This document shows, piece by piece, positions 1-9,190 of a DNA stretch of 64,000 bases. The first letter of the stretch is position 1. Every line of letters begins with the position of its first letter. Origin of the DNA: Endocalyx cinctus (taxonomy: Eukaryota > Ascomycota > Sordariomycetes > Amphisphaeriales > Apiosporaceae). The stretch spans positions 2,828,315-2,892,314 of the forward strand of contig BCKC01000003.1 in assembly GCA_001600455.1 (NCBI GenBank), written 5' to 3'. The translations under genes were made by a program, and so were the position numbers. The notes below the pieces were generated by a model. That model had not been told where the DNA came from. It did not search any database and saw nothing but the letters and a program-made list of their open reading frames with translations.

Positions 1-614
1 CAAGGTCAGTAACATACTATAGTAAAGGAGTCTGGGGTGTCGAAGACGACGCCATGATTATTTTCTTGTTTTCTCAAACAGTATACCGAGGGTTATTTGT
101 TTCGTACTTTTGAATGTTTCGGTGGTAATAGTTGAATTAGGGAAATTGATGGTTTCTTTTCGGCAGTCAAGGAAAATAATGACAGTAGATAGAAATGAAT
201 CAAGATGACGGCCGTGTCAATCATGTTTTTATTGGTTTATGCGCTATACTGTAATGCTGTAACATAATACATAATACACTACCAATACCCGTAGACGTTA
301 CTACAGCAGGTAATTCTAGCGTAATCAATGTATATCCACTGCTATAACTTATTAATAGTGCAGTGCAACCCAAACCCTTGGCTGCCTTGGGTCTTGACGC
401 CATTGAAGCTCCAACATCCTTGCGCCACCAATCCACAATTGCGGATCATGATAAAGAATCGATAAGGTAAAAAATCTCTTAATATCTTTTTTTTTTTTTT
501 TTTTTTTAATGACTTCAAAATTATCAACGACGATTCATAATGATCTGTATATCGGACATGCGCATGTACACGTGGGATTACTAGAGATGACTATAACTTC
601 TTTATTCCTCTGCC
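1..614. other. Intergenic, upstream of the SUV3-like gene
   Basis: AT-rich sequence with an uninterrupted T tract at about 487-507. Short open frames here are not conserved-looking. The stretch must hold the promoter of the plus-strand helicase gene starting at 615, but no clear TATA element stands out. Confidence 0.6.
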
Positions 615-2924
615 ATGCAGTCCCTTGTAAGAAATATTATACCGGCTAGTTCAAGAAGTGTATACCACCAAATATGTATGCGTCAACATGCCCAGCATGC
701 TTTTTTTACCACCGCCGCCATCCTACGAAGACGCGCCTCCAAATCTAGACCTAAACGTAAACCTCGCTCTAAATATGAGGATAATTATATTTTGGTCCCA
801 AATAATATAACAAAATCTAGCGCATCCAAAACTTATAGTGCCTTTCGAAAACTTATACTTCAACACTACCATACGATAATGACGGGATACAAGAATTGGA
901 ATCATCACAAAGAGGAATATCAAGCTTTTGGGATTGATACCCTTCTTGATTATGAGCGAGAAGTAAAACTTTTTGAGATATCGTTGGAAAGGGCCTGTGA
1001 ACTTGCTGACAGCGAGAATGCCGTCTCAAAATCCGACAACCCCCTTTTCTTCTCCATGCGCAATGCCTTTCTCGAGTCGGACATCCCTGGCCTTCAGAGC
1101 GAGCTGTACTTTGCTTTCCAGAACTTTCTCATGCGTTCAAAGTTTCCCAAGAACATTGCCGCCACTCATAGGAAGATAGCTGATTTCAGATATCCGCACG
1201 AATGGTTCCCCGCCACGAGAACTCTCCAGCGAACCATATACCTACATGTTGGCCCCACCAACTCAGGGAAAACGTATAATGCCTTAAAGGCGCTGGAAGA
1301 AGCTAGGACGGGTATATATGCCGGCCCACTACGTTTACTGGCACATGAAATATACACTCGGTTCGAGGCCAAGGATAAACCGTGTGCTCTCATTACAGGG
1401 GAACAACAGATTATCCCTGAAAATAAGAATAGCTATTTCATAAGCTGCACGGTTGAAATGACGCCCCTTAACTCTCCCGTAGATGTGGCCGTAATCGATG
1501 AAATTCAGATGATCGGAGATAAGGAGAGAGGTTGGGCCTGGACTCAGGCATTTCTTGGTGTTCAAGCTAAGGAAGTTCATTTATGTGGAGAAGAACGTGC
1601 GGTCGACCTGATTCAATCTCTTTGTGCTACTATCGGTGACAAATGCGTCGTTCGTCGATACGAGCGTCTGAATCCGTTGGAAATTTCACCTAACAGTATG
1701 AATGGTCAATACCAAAATCTCGAGAAGGGTGATGCTGTCGTGAGCTTTTCTCGCTTGGCTATCCACTCGATGAAGAACTCTATCGAGGAAGCGACTGGAA
1801 GACGCTGTGCAATTATCTACGGCGCACTGCCACCGGAGACTCGAGCACAGCAAGCCGCGCTATTCAATGACCCCGATAACGAGTATGACTTCCTCGTCGC
1901 TAGTGATGCTATCGGCATGGGTCTTAATCTAGAGATCAAGCGTGTCATTTTCGAGTCTTCCTTCAAGCGAATAGGCCCAACTGCCCGTCAGCTCAGCGTA
2001 TCTGAGATCAAGCAAATAGGTGGCCGAGCTGGTCGATTCCGTACTGCTAGTCAGGTCATTAAATCTGGCAAGGATGATTCCAACACTGATTCCAACACCC
2101 CGCCCCCAGTAGGGTTAGTCACAGCTATGGAAGATGACGATCTCGAAGTTATTGATGGAGCCTTCAAAAGTGAAGCTCCTGCGTTAAAAACCGCAGGGTT
2201 ACATCCTCCCCCATCGGTTATCGAGAAATTCTCGACGTACTTTCCACCCAACACCCCTTTCAGCTACGTTCTTTCGCGCTTGCGAGAAATTTCAAGGCTT
2301 TCGCCAAAATATCATATAGCTTACGATAAGGATATGCTCCATATTGCGGAGCTAATACAGCCGTTCCGTCTGTCGGTATATGATCGTTGCGTCTTCTTGA
2401 ATGCGCCAGCATTTGTTAGGGATCCAAAAGGGCCCATCATCATCCAGGCCTTGGCTCGGTGTGTCTCGAATATGTCACGGGGTCATATTTTAGATATCCC
2501 TGAAATGGACCTTGATATTTTAGAGTATACAAAGGAGACTTTTCCTTCGGGGGCCGCGAATTTTCTGCGTCAGCTTGAAACGCTTCATAAATCAATTACT
2601 GTATATCTCTGGCTATCTTACAGATATACCGGTATCTTCCAGAGTCAAAACTTAGCCTTTCATATCAAAGAGTTAGTCGAGATCCAGATCGACATCTGCT
2701 TGACCGAGGTCACGCTCAACGAAGCTAGACGAAGAGCTCGTGTACAGGCTCTCAGGAAACAAGCTGCGGCAGCGGAATCTATGAAGGAGGGTTTGTTCAA
2801 AGAAGAAGTGGACGCCAAACCTATTCATGAAGGCTCCGGCGAATGGAACGAAGAAGGTCACGAAGAGCCACTCTACGGTGACCCCTCGGAACTAGAACAG
2901 GTCAAACTGCCAAAGACGACATAA
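615..2924 (+). CDS. SUV3: Mitochondrial ATP-dependent RNA helicase Suv3
   Basis: Single-exon gene of 769 residues. Suv3 is the helicase subunit of the mitochondrial RNA-degrading complex, which unwinds RNA in the matrix for a 3'-5' exoribonuclease. The first 45 or so residues are rich in Arg, Ser and Ala and almost free of acidic residues, as expected for a mitochondrial presequence. The core shows Walker A GPTNSGKT at about 212-219, a DEIQM box in place of DEAD/DEAH at about 295, and the C-terminal helicase motif QIGGRAGRF at about 467. These are hallmarks of the Suv3 branch of superfamily 2. A Ser/Asn/Pro-rich linker follows GGRAGRF, then the helical C-terminal domain. The tail after about residue 700 is charged and probably disordered. 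The start is the first ATG of the frame and gives a sensible presequence. Family assignment is secure. Confidence 0.95.
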   Translation: MQSLVRNIIPASSRSVYHQICMRQHAQHAFFTTAAILRRRASKSRPKRKPRSKYEDNYILVPNNITKSSASKTYSAFRKLILQHYHTIMTGYKNWNHHKEEYQAFGIDTLLDYEREVKLFEISLERACELADSENAVSKSDNPLFFSMRNAFLESDIPGLQSELYFAFQNFLMRSKFPKNIAATHRKIADFRYPHEWFPATRTLQRTIYLHVGPTNSGKTYNALKALEEARTGIYAGPLRLLAHEIYTRFEAKDKPCALITGEQQIIPENKNSYFISCTVEMTPLNSPVDVAVIDEIQMIGDKERGWAWTQAFLGVQAKEVHLCGEERAVDLIQSLCATIGDKCVVRRYERLNPLEISPNSMNGQYQNLEKGDAVVSFSRLAIHSMKNSIEEATGRRCAIIYGALPPETRAQQAALFNDPDNEYDFLVASDAIGMGLNLEIKRVIFESSFKRIGPTARQLSVSEIKQIGGRAGRFRTASQVIKSGKDDSNTDSNTPPPVGLVTAMEDDDLEVIDGAFKSEAPALKTAGLHPPPSVIEKFSTYFPPNTPFSYVLSRLREISRLSPKYHIAYDKDMLHIAELIQPFRLSVYDRCVFLNAPAFVRDPKGPIIIQALARCVSNMSRGHILDIPEMDLDILEYTKETFPSGAANFLRQLETLHKSITVYLWLSYRYTGIFQSQNLAFHIKELVEIQIDICLTEVTLNEARRRARVQALRKQAAAAESMKEGLFKEEVDAKPIHEGSGEWNEEGHEEPLYGDPSELEQVKLPKTT

Positions 2925-3837
2925 AGATATCAGCCATATAGGATTGGGACATGCACCAAAATCTAACCTCTCGAAATTACTTGTAAAATGAGGGAAGATA
3001 TAGCCTCTGAAAAAAAATTCAACTGTGCCAGTCAACAGTGGACAGCATAGTGTATATTAAAAGATGTAATATCACAAACCTAACTAACCTAGGTTCCTAC
3101 TACATATTGTACCTATATATTGTCAAACCCAGCATGTACATACCCAGTATCCATAGAAGGAAGAGGCTCAGAAAGAAGAAAAGTAAAAAGTAAAAGAGAA
3201 AAAAAAAATAGTAATAATGGGCTGGGATCAAACTCTTATGTATATATTTCGAAATCCACTCCATTTAATCTTGCTATATACTACCTAGGTACCTTAGGTA
3301 GGTAGATACTTAAGTACTCAAGTACCTACCTAGGGTATGTATATCAAAAAGACAAAGACAGTAAGGTGCTGGGCAATGTTCTCCCTACGTACTTATACCC
3401 AACGTAAGTACTAATCACCTAGTCTGATAGGTAAGTACCTTAGGTACCTACCTAGGTACCTAGGTAGGTATCTGCCTATCTAAGGTACGCATAGGTACCC
3501 AGGCCTACAGCATCCATTGTCACTTACATATGTTAAACTATTCCAGAGTAAAAGGAAGTACAGTACAGCTACACATAATATTATACCAAGATAAGAAAGT
3601 GCTTCACGCAGGCAGAATTGATTACGATTTCCCCGAAAGGAAATAGCAGAAGCTCTTAGAGAACCTTAGCTCAACAGAAGCTATTATCAAGTGTTCTCAG
3701 TCCTATGGACCTCTTCAGAGAACAGAGAAATATCAAAGTATCTTTACCAACAAGACACTCTCTCACCTTACCTAAAAGAATCGGCATGATATACCTACCT
3801 AGTAACATAATATTGATCTTAAATTGCTTCTTCGACA
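2925..3837. other. Intergenic with CCTAGGTA-type repeats
   Basis: Contains the SUV3 3' flank and the promoter of the next plus-strand gene. The middle (about 3280-3505) is packed with TACCTAGGTA-like short palindromes. No coding sequence is supported. Confidence 0.6.
3280..3505. repeat. Cluster of short CCTAGGTA/TAGGTACC palindromes
   Basis: Repeated, overlapping copies of CCTAGGTA, TACCTAGG and TTAGGTACC in both orientations, for example around 3287-3305 and 3428-3475. The same motif recurs in other intergenic regions of the window and was not noticed in coding sequence. Confidence 0.7.
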
Positions 3838-6033
3838 ATGAGCCGTTTGTCCATTCATTATGATGACGAAACACCTTTACCCTCACCAGAGTATAGGGAA
3901 GATCATGGAGAAGACGCTGTCCAAATTCGCTTCTCTATCCCCGTCTATGATTTGGATGGTGATGATACAGATGATACGAGGGCCAAATCAGAGAGGCCGC
4001 GCCGCCGAGAAATTAGCAGCCGATAGAGACTTCGCAGTATTTCTGGCATGGACGGCCCAACGAGCAGAATACCCTCGCGTTCATTTTTCCCTTCGGAAGC
4101 TAATGAGATCCGCCCTAGCAGCAGGACATATTCGACCGCGAAAGAGTCATTCTTTAGTGGCCCTTCAACTCCAGACAAATCTATCGATCCTCCTCGTCCC
4201 GCCAAGGAAGGTCACGAATGGGTGTGGTTCCCAGCAGGTTATTGGGCCGAGCGCGAGATAGTGGAGCTACCAGGCAGGAGTAGGGGGGAGTCTAAGATAA
4301 ATTTCAAATGGCGAAATCGTCCTGGAAAGAGGAGCGTCAGCCAAGACAAGGATGATGATTCCCGTTCAGAATCTCCTAGGGATGTGGAGTTGTTGAGGCT
4401 CCAGGCCAAAATGCCACTGGCCAGTCCCTTCCTGACTGAAGAAATGCATGTTCAATCTCTTCAAAGGCCCAGCCTCCAGCACCATGCGACCACCAGTAGC
4501 GAGAGTGATTCGGCGTACTTTTCTCAAGTACGCCGATTGCCCAACGCACCAATGTCGACCCCTTCGGTAACCGATATAGTGGGAGAGAGGTCGAATTCAT
4601 CATTATACAACCCACCCTCCACACACGCAAGTATCGGCCATCCGAAATCCTCATCCAAACTGAGATACTCCATCTCGTCTTCGAGATCTACAGATCTGAC
4701 ATCGGCTCTTGCCTTGCCTATCAACGAACCAAGTATCTCTCCGGGTAACGGAAATCTTCAAACGCCGCCTCCGACTCGCGACTTATCAGCTGTCAACGAT
4801 GAACCGGAGTACAAAAAACGGTTTGGTAAGAAAATGCTTCCGCTTGATTCAAAACAGGTGAGTGGATTCAACTGAGAACACAGCTTCATTGTCATATATC
4901 GGGATAGAGTAATAACTGATCAATGATCATCTAGCCTAAGTATAACAACTCTACCGGTCACGATGATGGCGGTATCGAGACAGCCGAGTTGATTCAGCAA
5001 GCCGGGCCGCAATCTCCCAATCACTCACGAATGTTCCCCGTAAGCCGTGTCGTTTCGAAATTGAGGGATGAAAGCAAGACGTGGTCCATCAATAAGTTCT
5101 TTAGTAAAAACCAACGGCACAGAAAATCTTCAGCCAGCTCCGACAGCGCCTCCAGCTCTGTTTTAGAGCCGCACGAGTATTCCAGTAGGTATTCTCTTAT
5201 TACTTACCTATTAGATACGTAATACTATGGGGGAGATATTGCCGATAGGGAATTTGCTAACCAGATGTCTCGTCGCAGAGGTATCATACCCAAGTGGATA
5301 TAGCCCTTCGTTTCCGGCTGGCGTAAGTGTATATCCAAGATTTACCAAGCAACTTCAAAATTCGCTAACCCCATAAAAGGAAGCAACTCGGATCAAGACA
5401 CCCCCATTACCCGGCCGCGCAGGGCAAAGCTCCAACCCGGCCTCCCGATCGTCGATAGAACCACAGGACTCTTTCTACTCCAACAGCACGCTGCTGAGAT
5501 TGACCACCAAATCCAACAGCTCGCGCACGCTATCCAGCTACAAAAACGTGCCCGCCGGGAGCAACGACAGCAACGTCACCGTCCAATCGCCCCTCTCGAT
5601 ATCCCGCAGCCAGTCGCCGACGCAGACGCGGGCCGTGTCGCCCGCGACGTCGAACCGATCGAACGGGACGCGAAAGGACAAGAAGGGCGGCAAAAAGGAC
5701 GACTTCGTCCTCGCCCGCGGCCCGGCCGCGCGGGAGTCGCCGGTGGCGTCGACGCCCGCCAAGCGCGAGGACCGGACGGGCTTGCAGGTCCAGTCGGCGG
5801 CGACGTATAAGGCCCTGGCGCGCGAAGGGTTCGAGTTCGATTTGCCGGAGCACCTGCCCAACAGCCCCATGTGCCCGGCCAACAAGAAGCATCGATCGGG
5901 CGGGACGGGCGTGTGCGTGTACCACGGCCGGCGAAAGGTGAGCAGCGAGGTAAGAAAAGAGAAGACCGGGGACGAGAAGGGGAATCGGGACAAGAGTGAA
6001 GAAGAAGAGACTTTTAGTCTGGGCTGGAAGTAG
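3838..6033 (+). CDS. Uncharacterised fungal disordered protein, three clear introns, 5' end unresolved
   Basis: I do not recognise a named family. From the ATG at 4048 the model 4048-4857, 4935-5184, 5279-5322, 5380-6033 joins in frame and gives 585 residues. All three introns have good GT/AG ends (gtgagt, gtaggt, gtaagt). Two patches look conserved in an otherwise Ser/Pro-rich, low-complexity protein: HEWVWFPAGYWAERE near the N terminus (about 4216-4260), and LPNSPMCPANKKH followed by GVCVYHGRR near the C terminus. The Cys/His spacing of the second patch may bind metal, which is an inference. Upstream, the ATG at 3838 opens a coding-looking stretch in the same frame as 4048, but TAG at 4024-4026 interrupts it. 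An intron (for example 3891-4037), a real nonsense codon, or a start at 4048 would all explain this. The 3' exon is much more GC-rich than the rest. Confidence 0.7.
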
Positions 6034-6551
6034 AAAGTTAATTGGGGGGAGAAATAAACGTCTACAAGAATACCAGTTGAGAAATATTCATTTCTCACAA
6101 TACCAAGATTGAGGGATGGTTTTTGAGAGAGTTCGCAGAGATAGGAACAATCCCGCCCGATGATATTTTTTGTTTAAACGGTATGTTGTCAATTCTCTAG
6201 CATTGCTATGCATATGTACAGGACATGGTACCTCGGAAGAGTACGCGCAGCATGTGCAATAAACGAAAGAATCATCCTAATGGTACATTTATACCTAGTG
6301 TACAGAATCCCAACTCCTATAATCATTGCAATCATTTCATTTGAACAAACCGAACTTCCCACCGAAGAAAATTGACGATGAAGCGACCCGCGTCGTTTCA
6401 AACCCAGACAAACCTGACCATACCCACGTCAAAATGAGATCCGTTGCGACAGCGCCATGAGAGTTAATCCACGGCTAAGGGTGTTATCCCCTTAGCCCCC
6501 TTTAGTATGATAGAAACGCGTAAGAGACACAGAATAAGAATTGTTTTCTCC
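6034..6551. other. Convergent intergenic space
   Basis: Lies between the 3' ends of the plus-strand disordered-protein gene and the minus-strand Pmp3-like gene. It should hold the 3' UTRs and polyadenylation sites of both. Nothing else seen. Confidence 0.6.
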
Positions 6552-7199
6552 TCAATCCTGGGTCTGAATCTTGTTGTCGCCGCTGACCGCGTCCGCGTAT
6601 GAAGGAGGAGCAGGGGCGTATTCGGGGTTCGCGGATGACGAAGCGTTGTTGCCGTTCTCGTTGTTGGCGGACGTGGTACCGTAGTTCATTCCTTCGTGGG
6701 GCCGAGACGCCTGCGGTCTGCTTTCCTCTCCTCCCTGGACGAAGACGTACGTGACGCGATCGCCGCCGCGACCGCGATCGTCACCGCGCTCGGCGTCGCC
6801 TCGAGGCACCCGCTCGTACTCGTACTCGTTGCTGTAGGGGTCCGGAGACCGGGCGATGATGTACCAGGCGTGGATCAGACCCGGGATATAGCCGAGGACT
6901 AACAGGAGGATGTTGATGAGGGAATCGGCCGAACAGATGCCACTCTTGACCCAGACTGTTTCGATATCACGTTGGTTAGCAGGTAAGCTTTGGATCCTCG
7001 GCAGAGACTTAAATATATCTTAAAAAGAAAAGATGAAAAAAGAAAGTATATTTCTTTTGAAGCCCTTGACTATTCATCGAAGGGAACAAACGTAGATGGG
7101 TGGATAGAGTGTATGAAACAGCAAACAGAATGATGACGTACCGGGCAGAGGTGGGAAGAGGATGGCTAAGAGGCCGAGGAAGATGTCGGGAGTACACAT
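6552..7199 (-). CDS. Pmp3/Sna-family membrane protein with PPxY tail
   Basis: Two exons on the minus strand: 7199-7142 and 6955-6552. The donor is gtacgt, and the acceptor cag follows a gctaac branch site. The product is 153 residues. The first 60 residues are a full Pmp3 (UPF0057) domain: MCTPDIFLGLLAILFPPLPV, a loop WVKSGICSADSLIN, then a second membrane segment ending LGYIPGLIHAWYI. Pmp3 proteins are small plasma- or vacuole-membrane proteins affecting membrane potential and salt tolerance. This one has a hydrophilic tail of about 90 residues, rich in Arg/Asp/Gly and then Asn/Ser, with PPSY at about residues 136-139. Yeast Sna3 and Sna4 combine a Pmp3 domain with a PPxY motif that binds the ubiquitin ligase Rsp5. 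I infer a similar multivesicular-body sorting route here. The domain call is secure; the choice among Sna paralogues is not. Confidence 0.88.
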
Positions 7200-8227
7200 C
7201 TTCTAAGGTTATATTTATTTTATTTTATTTTATCGTCGTTTCAATTTCCCTTTCTCCTATATTAATGTATTCCCCCTTCACTTCCTTATATGAGAAGGAA
7301 AAAATATGTCGTATTAAGGTGGTGAAAGATGACAATGTACAAGTAATTAATAGGTAGGTAGATTGGTGTTTCGAAAAGATGGGTTTCAACGAAGAAAAGA
7401 GTGAGGAATGATGGTTGGTCAGGCTGGTCAGGTCGTGTTTGGTGAAGATCAGAGTCATAGATTGTGGCTTAGAGGTTTAGACTCCTTCAGGAAGGCGAGT
7501 TTTGAAATCCGATTATATGCATAGTACCTACCTAGGTACATTTAGGTAGTAAGTACGGAGTACGCCGTTTATAGTGCATAAGGGGCGGAGGGGGGTTCTT
7601 CATGTACAAGTAAAAGCTTTCTTTAGCAGTCCTATTTATTCCTATTTAGTCCTAGATCAACACTAAAGTGTCAGTTAAGCATTAAATAGATGCAGTAGGG
7701 TACTAATACAGTGCAGTGTATCCACTACCTGTTTGAAACTATAAGCCTATCATATGCACTGTAAACGCCTTAATATGGGGGTAGTCATAGCGTTCGCGAT
7801 ATCACTTCATTAAAAAACAGCAAAGCTTTAATAAAGAATATTTTATTTTATTTGATAAGTATCAAAAGTTTGATACACAAACATATTATGACGAGTTTAC
7901 TTGGTTTTTTTTCTTCTTCTTTTCCTTTTCCCTCGCCTTTCCGTCTAGATAAGTTAATAACGGCGCACGTGATGAATGTACTGTAAGCCGTCTTCAGTAA
8001 ACGGACAGATACTCCATACTGTACTAAACCAAGTACCGTGTATGCACTCTGTACCTAGGTAGGTTAGTGTAGATGTAGTAATGTCCAACAGTATTGCATG
8101 ACTTCCTAGGAAGTCACTTCGCTCCGTATTATGCATCCACCCATGGAGACAACTTTATGGGCGGTCAACAGGTCTAAAGAGGATGAATACGTATACCTAA
8201 GTAGGTATATATACAATATGAGAATCA
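7200..8227. other. Intergenic, promoter side of the Pmp3-like gene
   Basis: Holds the promoter of the minus-strand Pmp3-like gene and the 3' flank of the nucleoside hydrolase gene. CCTAGGTA-type motifs occur at about 7528-7545 and 8050-8065. No gene is supported. Confidence 0.6.
7553..7563. repeat. GTACGGAGTAC dispersed 11-mer
   Basis: Exact copy of an 11-base motif found four times in the window (reverse complement GTACTCCGTAC), always between genes. Confidence 0.6.
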
Positions 8228-9190
8228 TCATAACTTTTTAATAAGTGATAGAAAATGCGACCGGAACTCCTCCGCATTGACGCTGACGGCGACTCGACAG
8301 TTAGGCTTAGGGGGGCATGGCAACTCCAACTTGTCGATAATCATGACGCCGCGGGCCTCGCTTGCCCCCGTGACGACCGACACCGCCAGATCCATATACT
8401 CGCAGAGTTCCGGCTTGGACACGACCGCGACGGCTAAAGGGTCGTGCATGGGGACCGACGTCATCTTAGGCTTGCGTCCGGGGAACCTTTCGGCCTGGTA
8501 ATCTATATATTTAGCCGAAGCCTCGCCCGCGAACGAGGCGAATTCCGACCCGGAGTTTTTCAGGTCCTCGGCGTCGTCCATGGTCAGCCTGACCTGCAGC
8601 GTGCAGTCGAGGCCGACCCATCGCTGCGGGATACCGGACCGCAGGACCGCCCGGGCGGCCTCGGAGTCGCTGAAGACGTTGAACTCCCCGGGCTTCGAAT
8701 GCGAGTACATGGTGCCGAAGAAGATGCCGCCCATGATGACGAGCTCCTTGATGGCCGAGACGATCCGGGGCTCGAGCAGGAGCGCGATCGCCACGTTGGT
8801 CAGCGGGCCGATCGCTACCAGCGTGATCTCCCCCGGGTGCGCCATAATGTGCTCGACGATGGCTACGGGCGCGTAGCCGGGGCGGGGCGGCCGCGCCGTC
8901 TCCTTCATCGCGGCTACGTGAGGCGCCGGCGTGTATTTTCGGTCCGTGTGGATGATGGGCGTGGCAGAGCCCCGCACGAGCGGCACGTTCTTGTCGACTC
9001 CGAGCCGGTCGAGAAGGACTCCGGTTAGGATCGTAGCGCTCTCGATGTCGGTGTTGCCGTTCACGGTCGTGACCATGTCTAGTTGTATGTCCGGGTCCGC
9101 GTGAGCAAGGGCCAGGGCGAAGCCGTCGTCGATATCGGCGCCCGCTCCCATGGCCAGGTCGGTGTCGAGTATAATACGCGTTGGCGCCAT
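8228..9190 (-). CDS. Inosine/uridine-preferring nucleoside hydrolase
   Basis: Single exon, 320 residues from the first ATG; the open frame extends a few codons upstream without another ATG. These enzymes hydrolyse ribonucleosides to ribose and free base in purine and pyrimidine salvage. The calcium-binding N terminus reads DTDLAMGAGADIDDG at residues 9-23. This is the DTD...DD signature of the family with a short insertion compared with the usual DTDPGIDDA. VTTVNGNTD follows. Mid-protein motifs include EITLVAIGPLTNVA and GGIFFGT, and near the C terminus MHDPLAVAV carries the expected His (about 249) and Asp. Length matches the family. There is no signal peptide, so it is probably cytosolic. 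The coding sequence is clearly GC-richer than its flanks. Substrate preference cannot be read from sequence. It is divergent from the sugar transporter at 10666, about 1.5 kb away. Confidence 0.9.
   Translation of the reverse strand: MAPTRIILDTDLAMGAGADIDDGFALALAHADPDIQLDMVTTVNGNTDIESATILTGVLLDRLGVDKNVPLVRGSATPIIHTDRKYTPAPHVAAMKETARPPRPGYAPVAIVEHIMAHPGEITLVAIGPLTNVAIALLLEPRIVSAIKELVIMGGIFFGTMYSHSKPGEFNVFSDSEAARAVLRSGIPQRWVGLDCTLQVRLTMDDAEDLKNSGSEFASFAGEASAKYIDYQAERFPGRKPKMTSVPMHDPLAVAVVSKPELCEYMDLAVSVVTGASEARGVMIIDKLELPCPPKPNCRVAVSVNAEEFRSHFLSLIKKL

Noticed and set aside
5530..5925. Antisense open frame of 131 codons (minus strand)
   Set aside because: Lies opposite the GC-rich last exon of the 3838-6033 gene; Arg/Ala/Gly-rich composition is a shadow of that exon.
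8444..9028. Plus-strand open frame of 194 codons
   Set aside because: Antisense shadow of the nucleoside hydrolase, which has clear family motifs on the minus strand.
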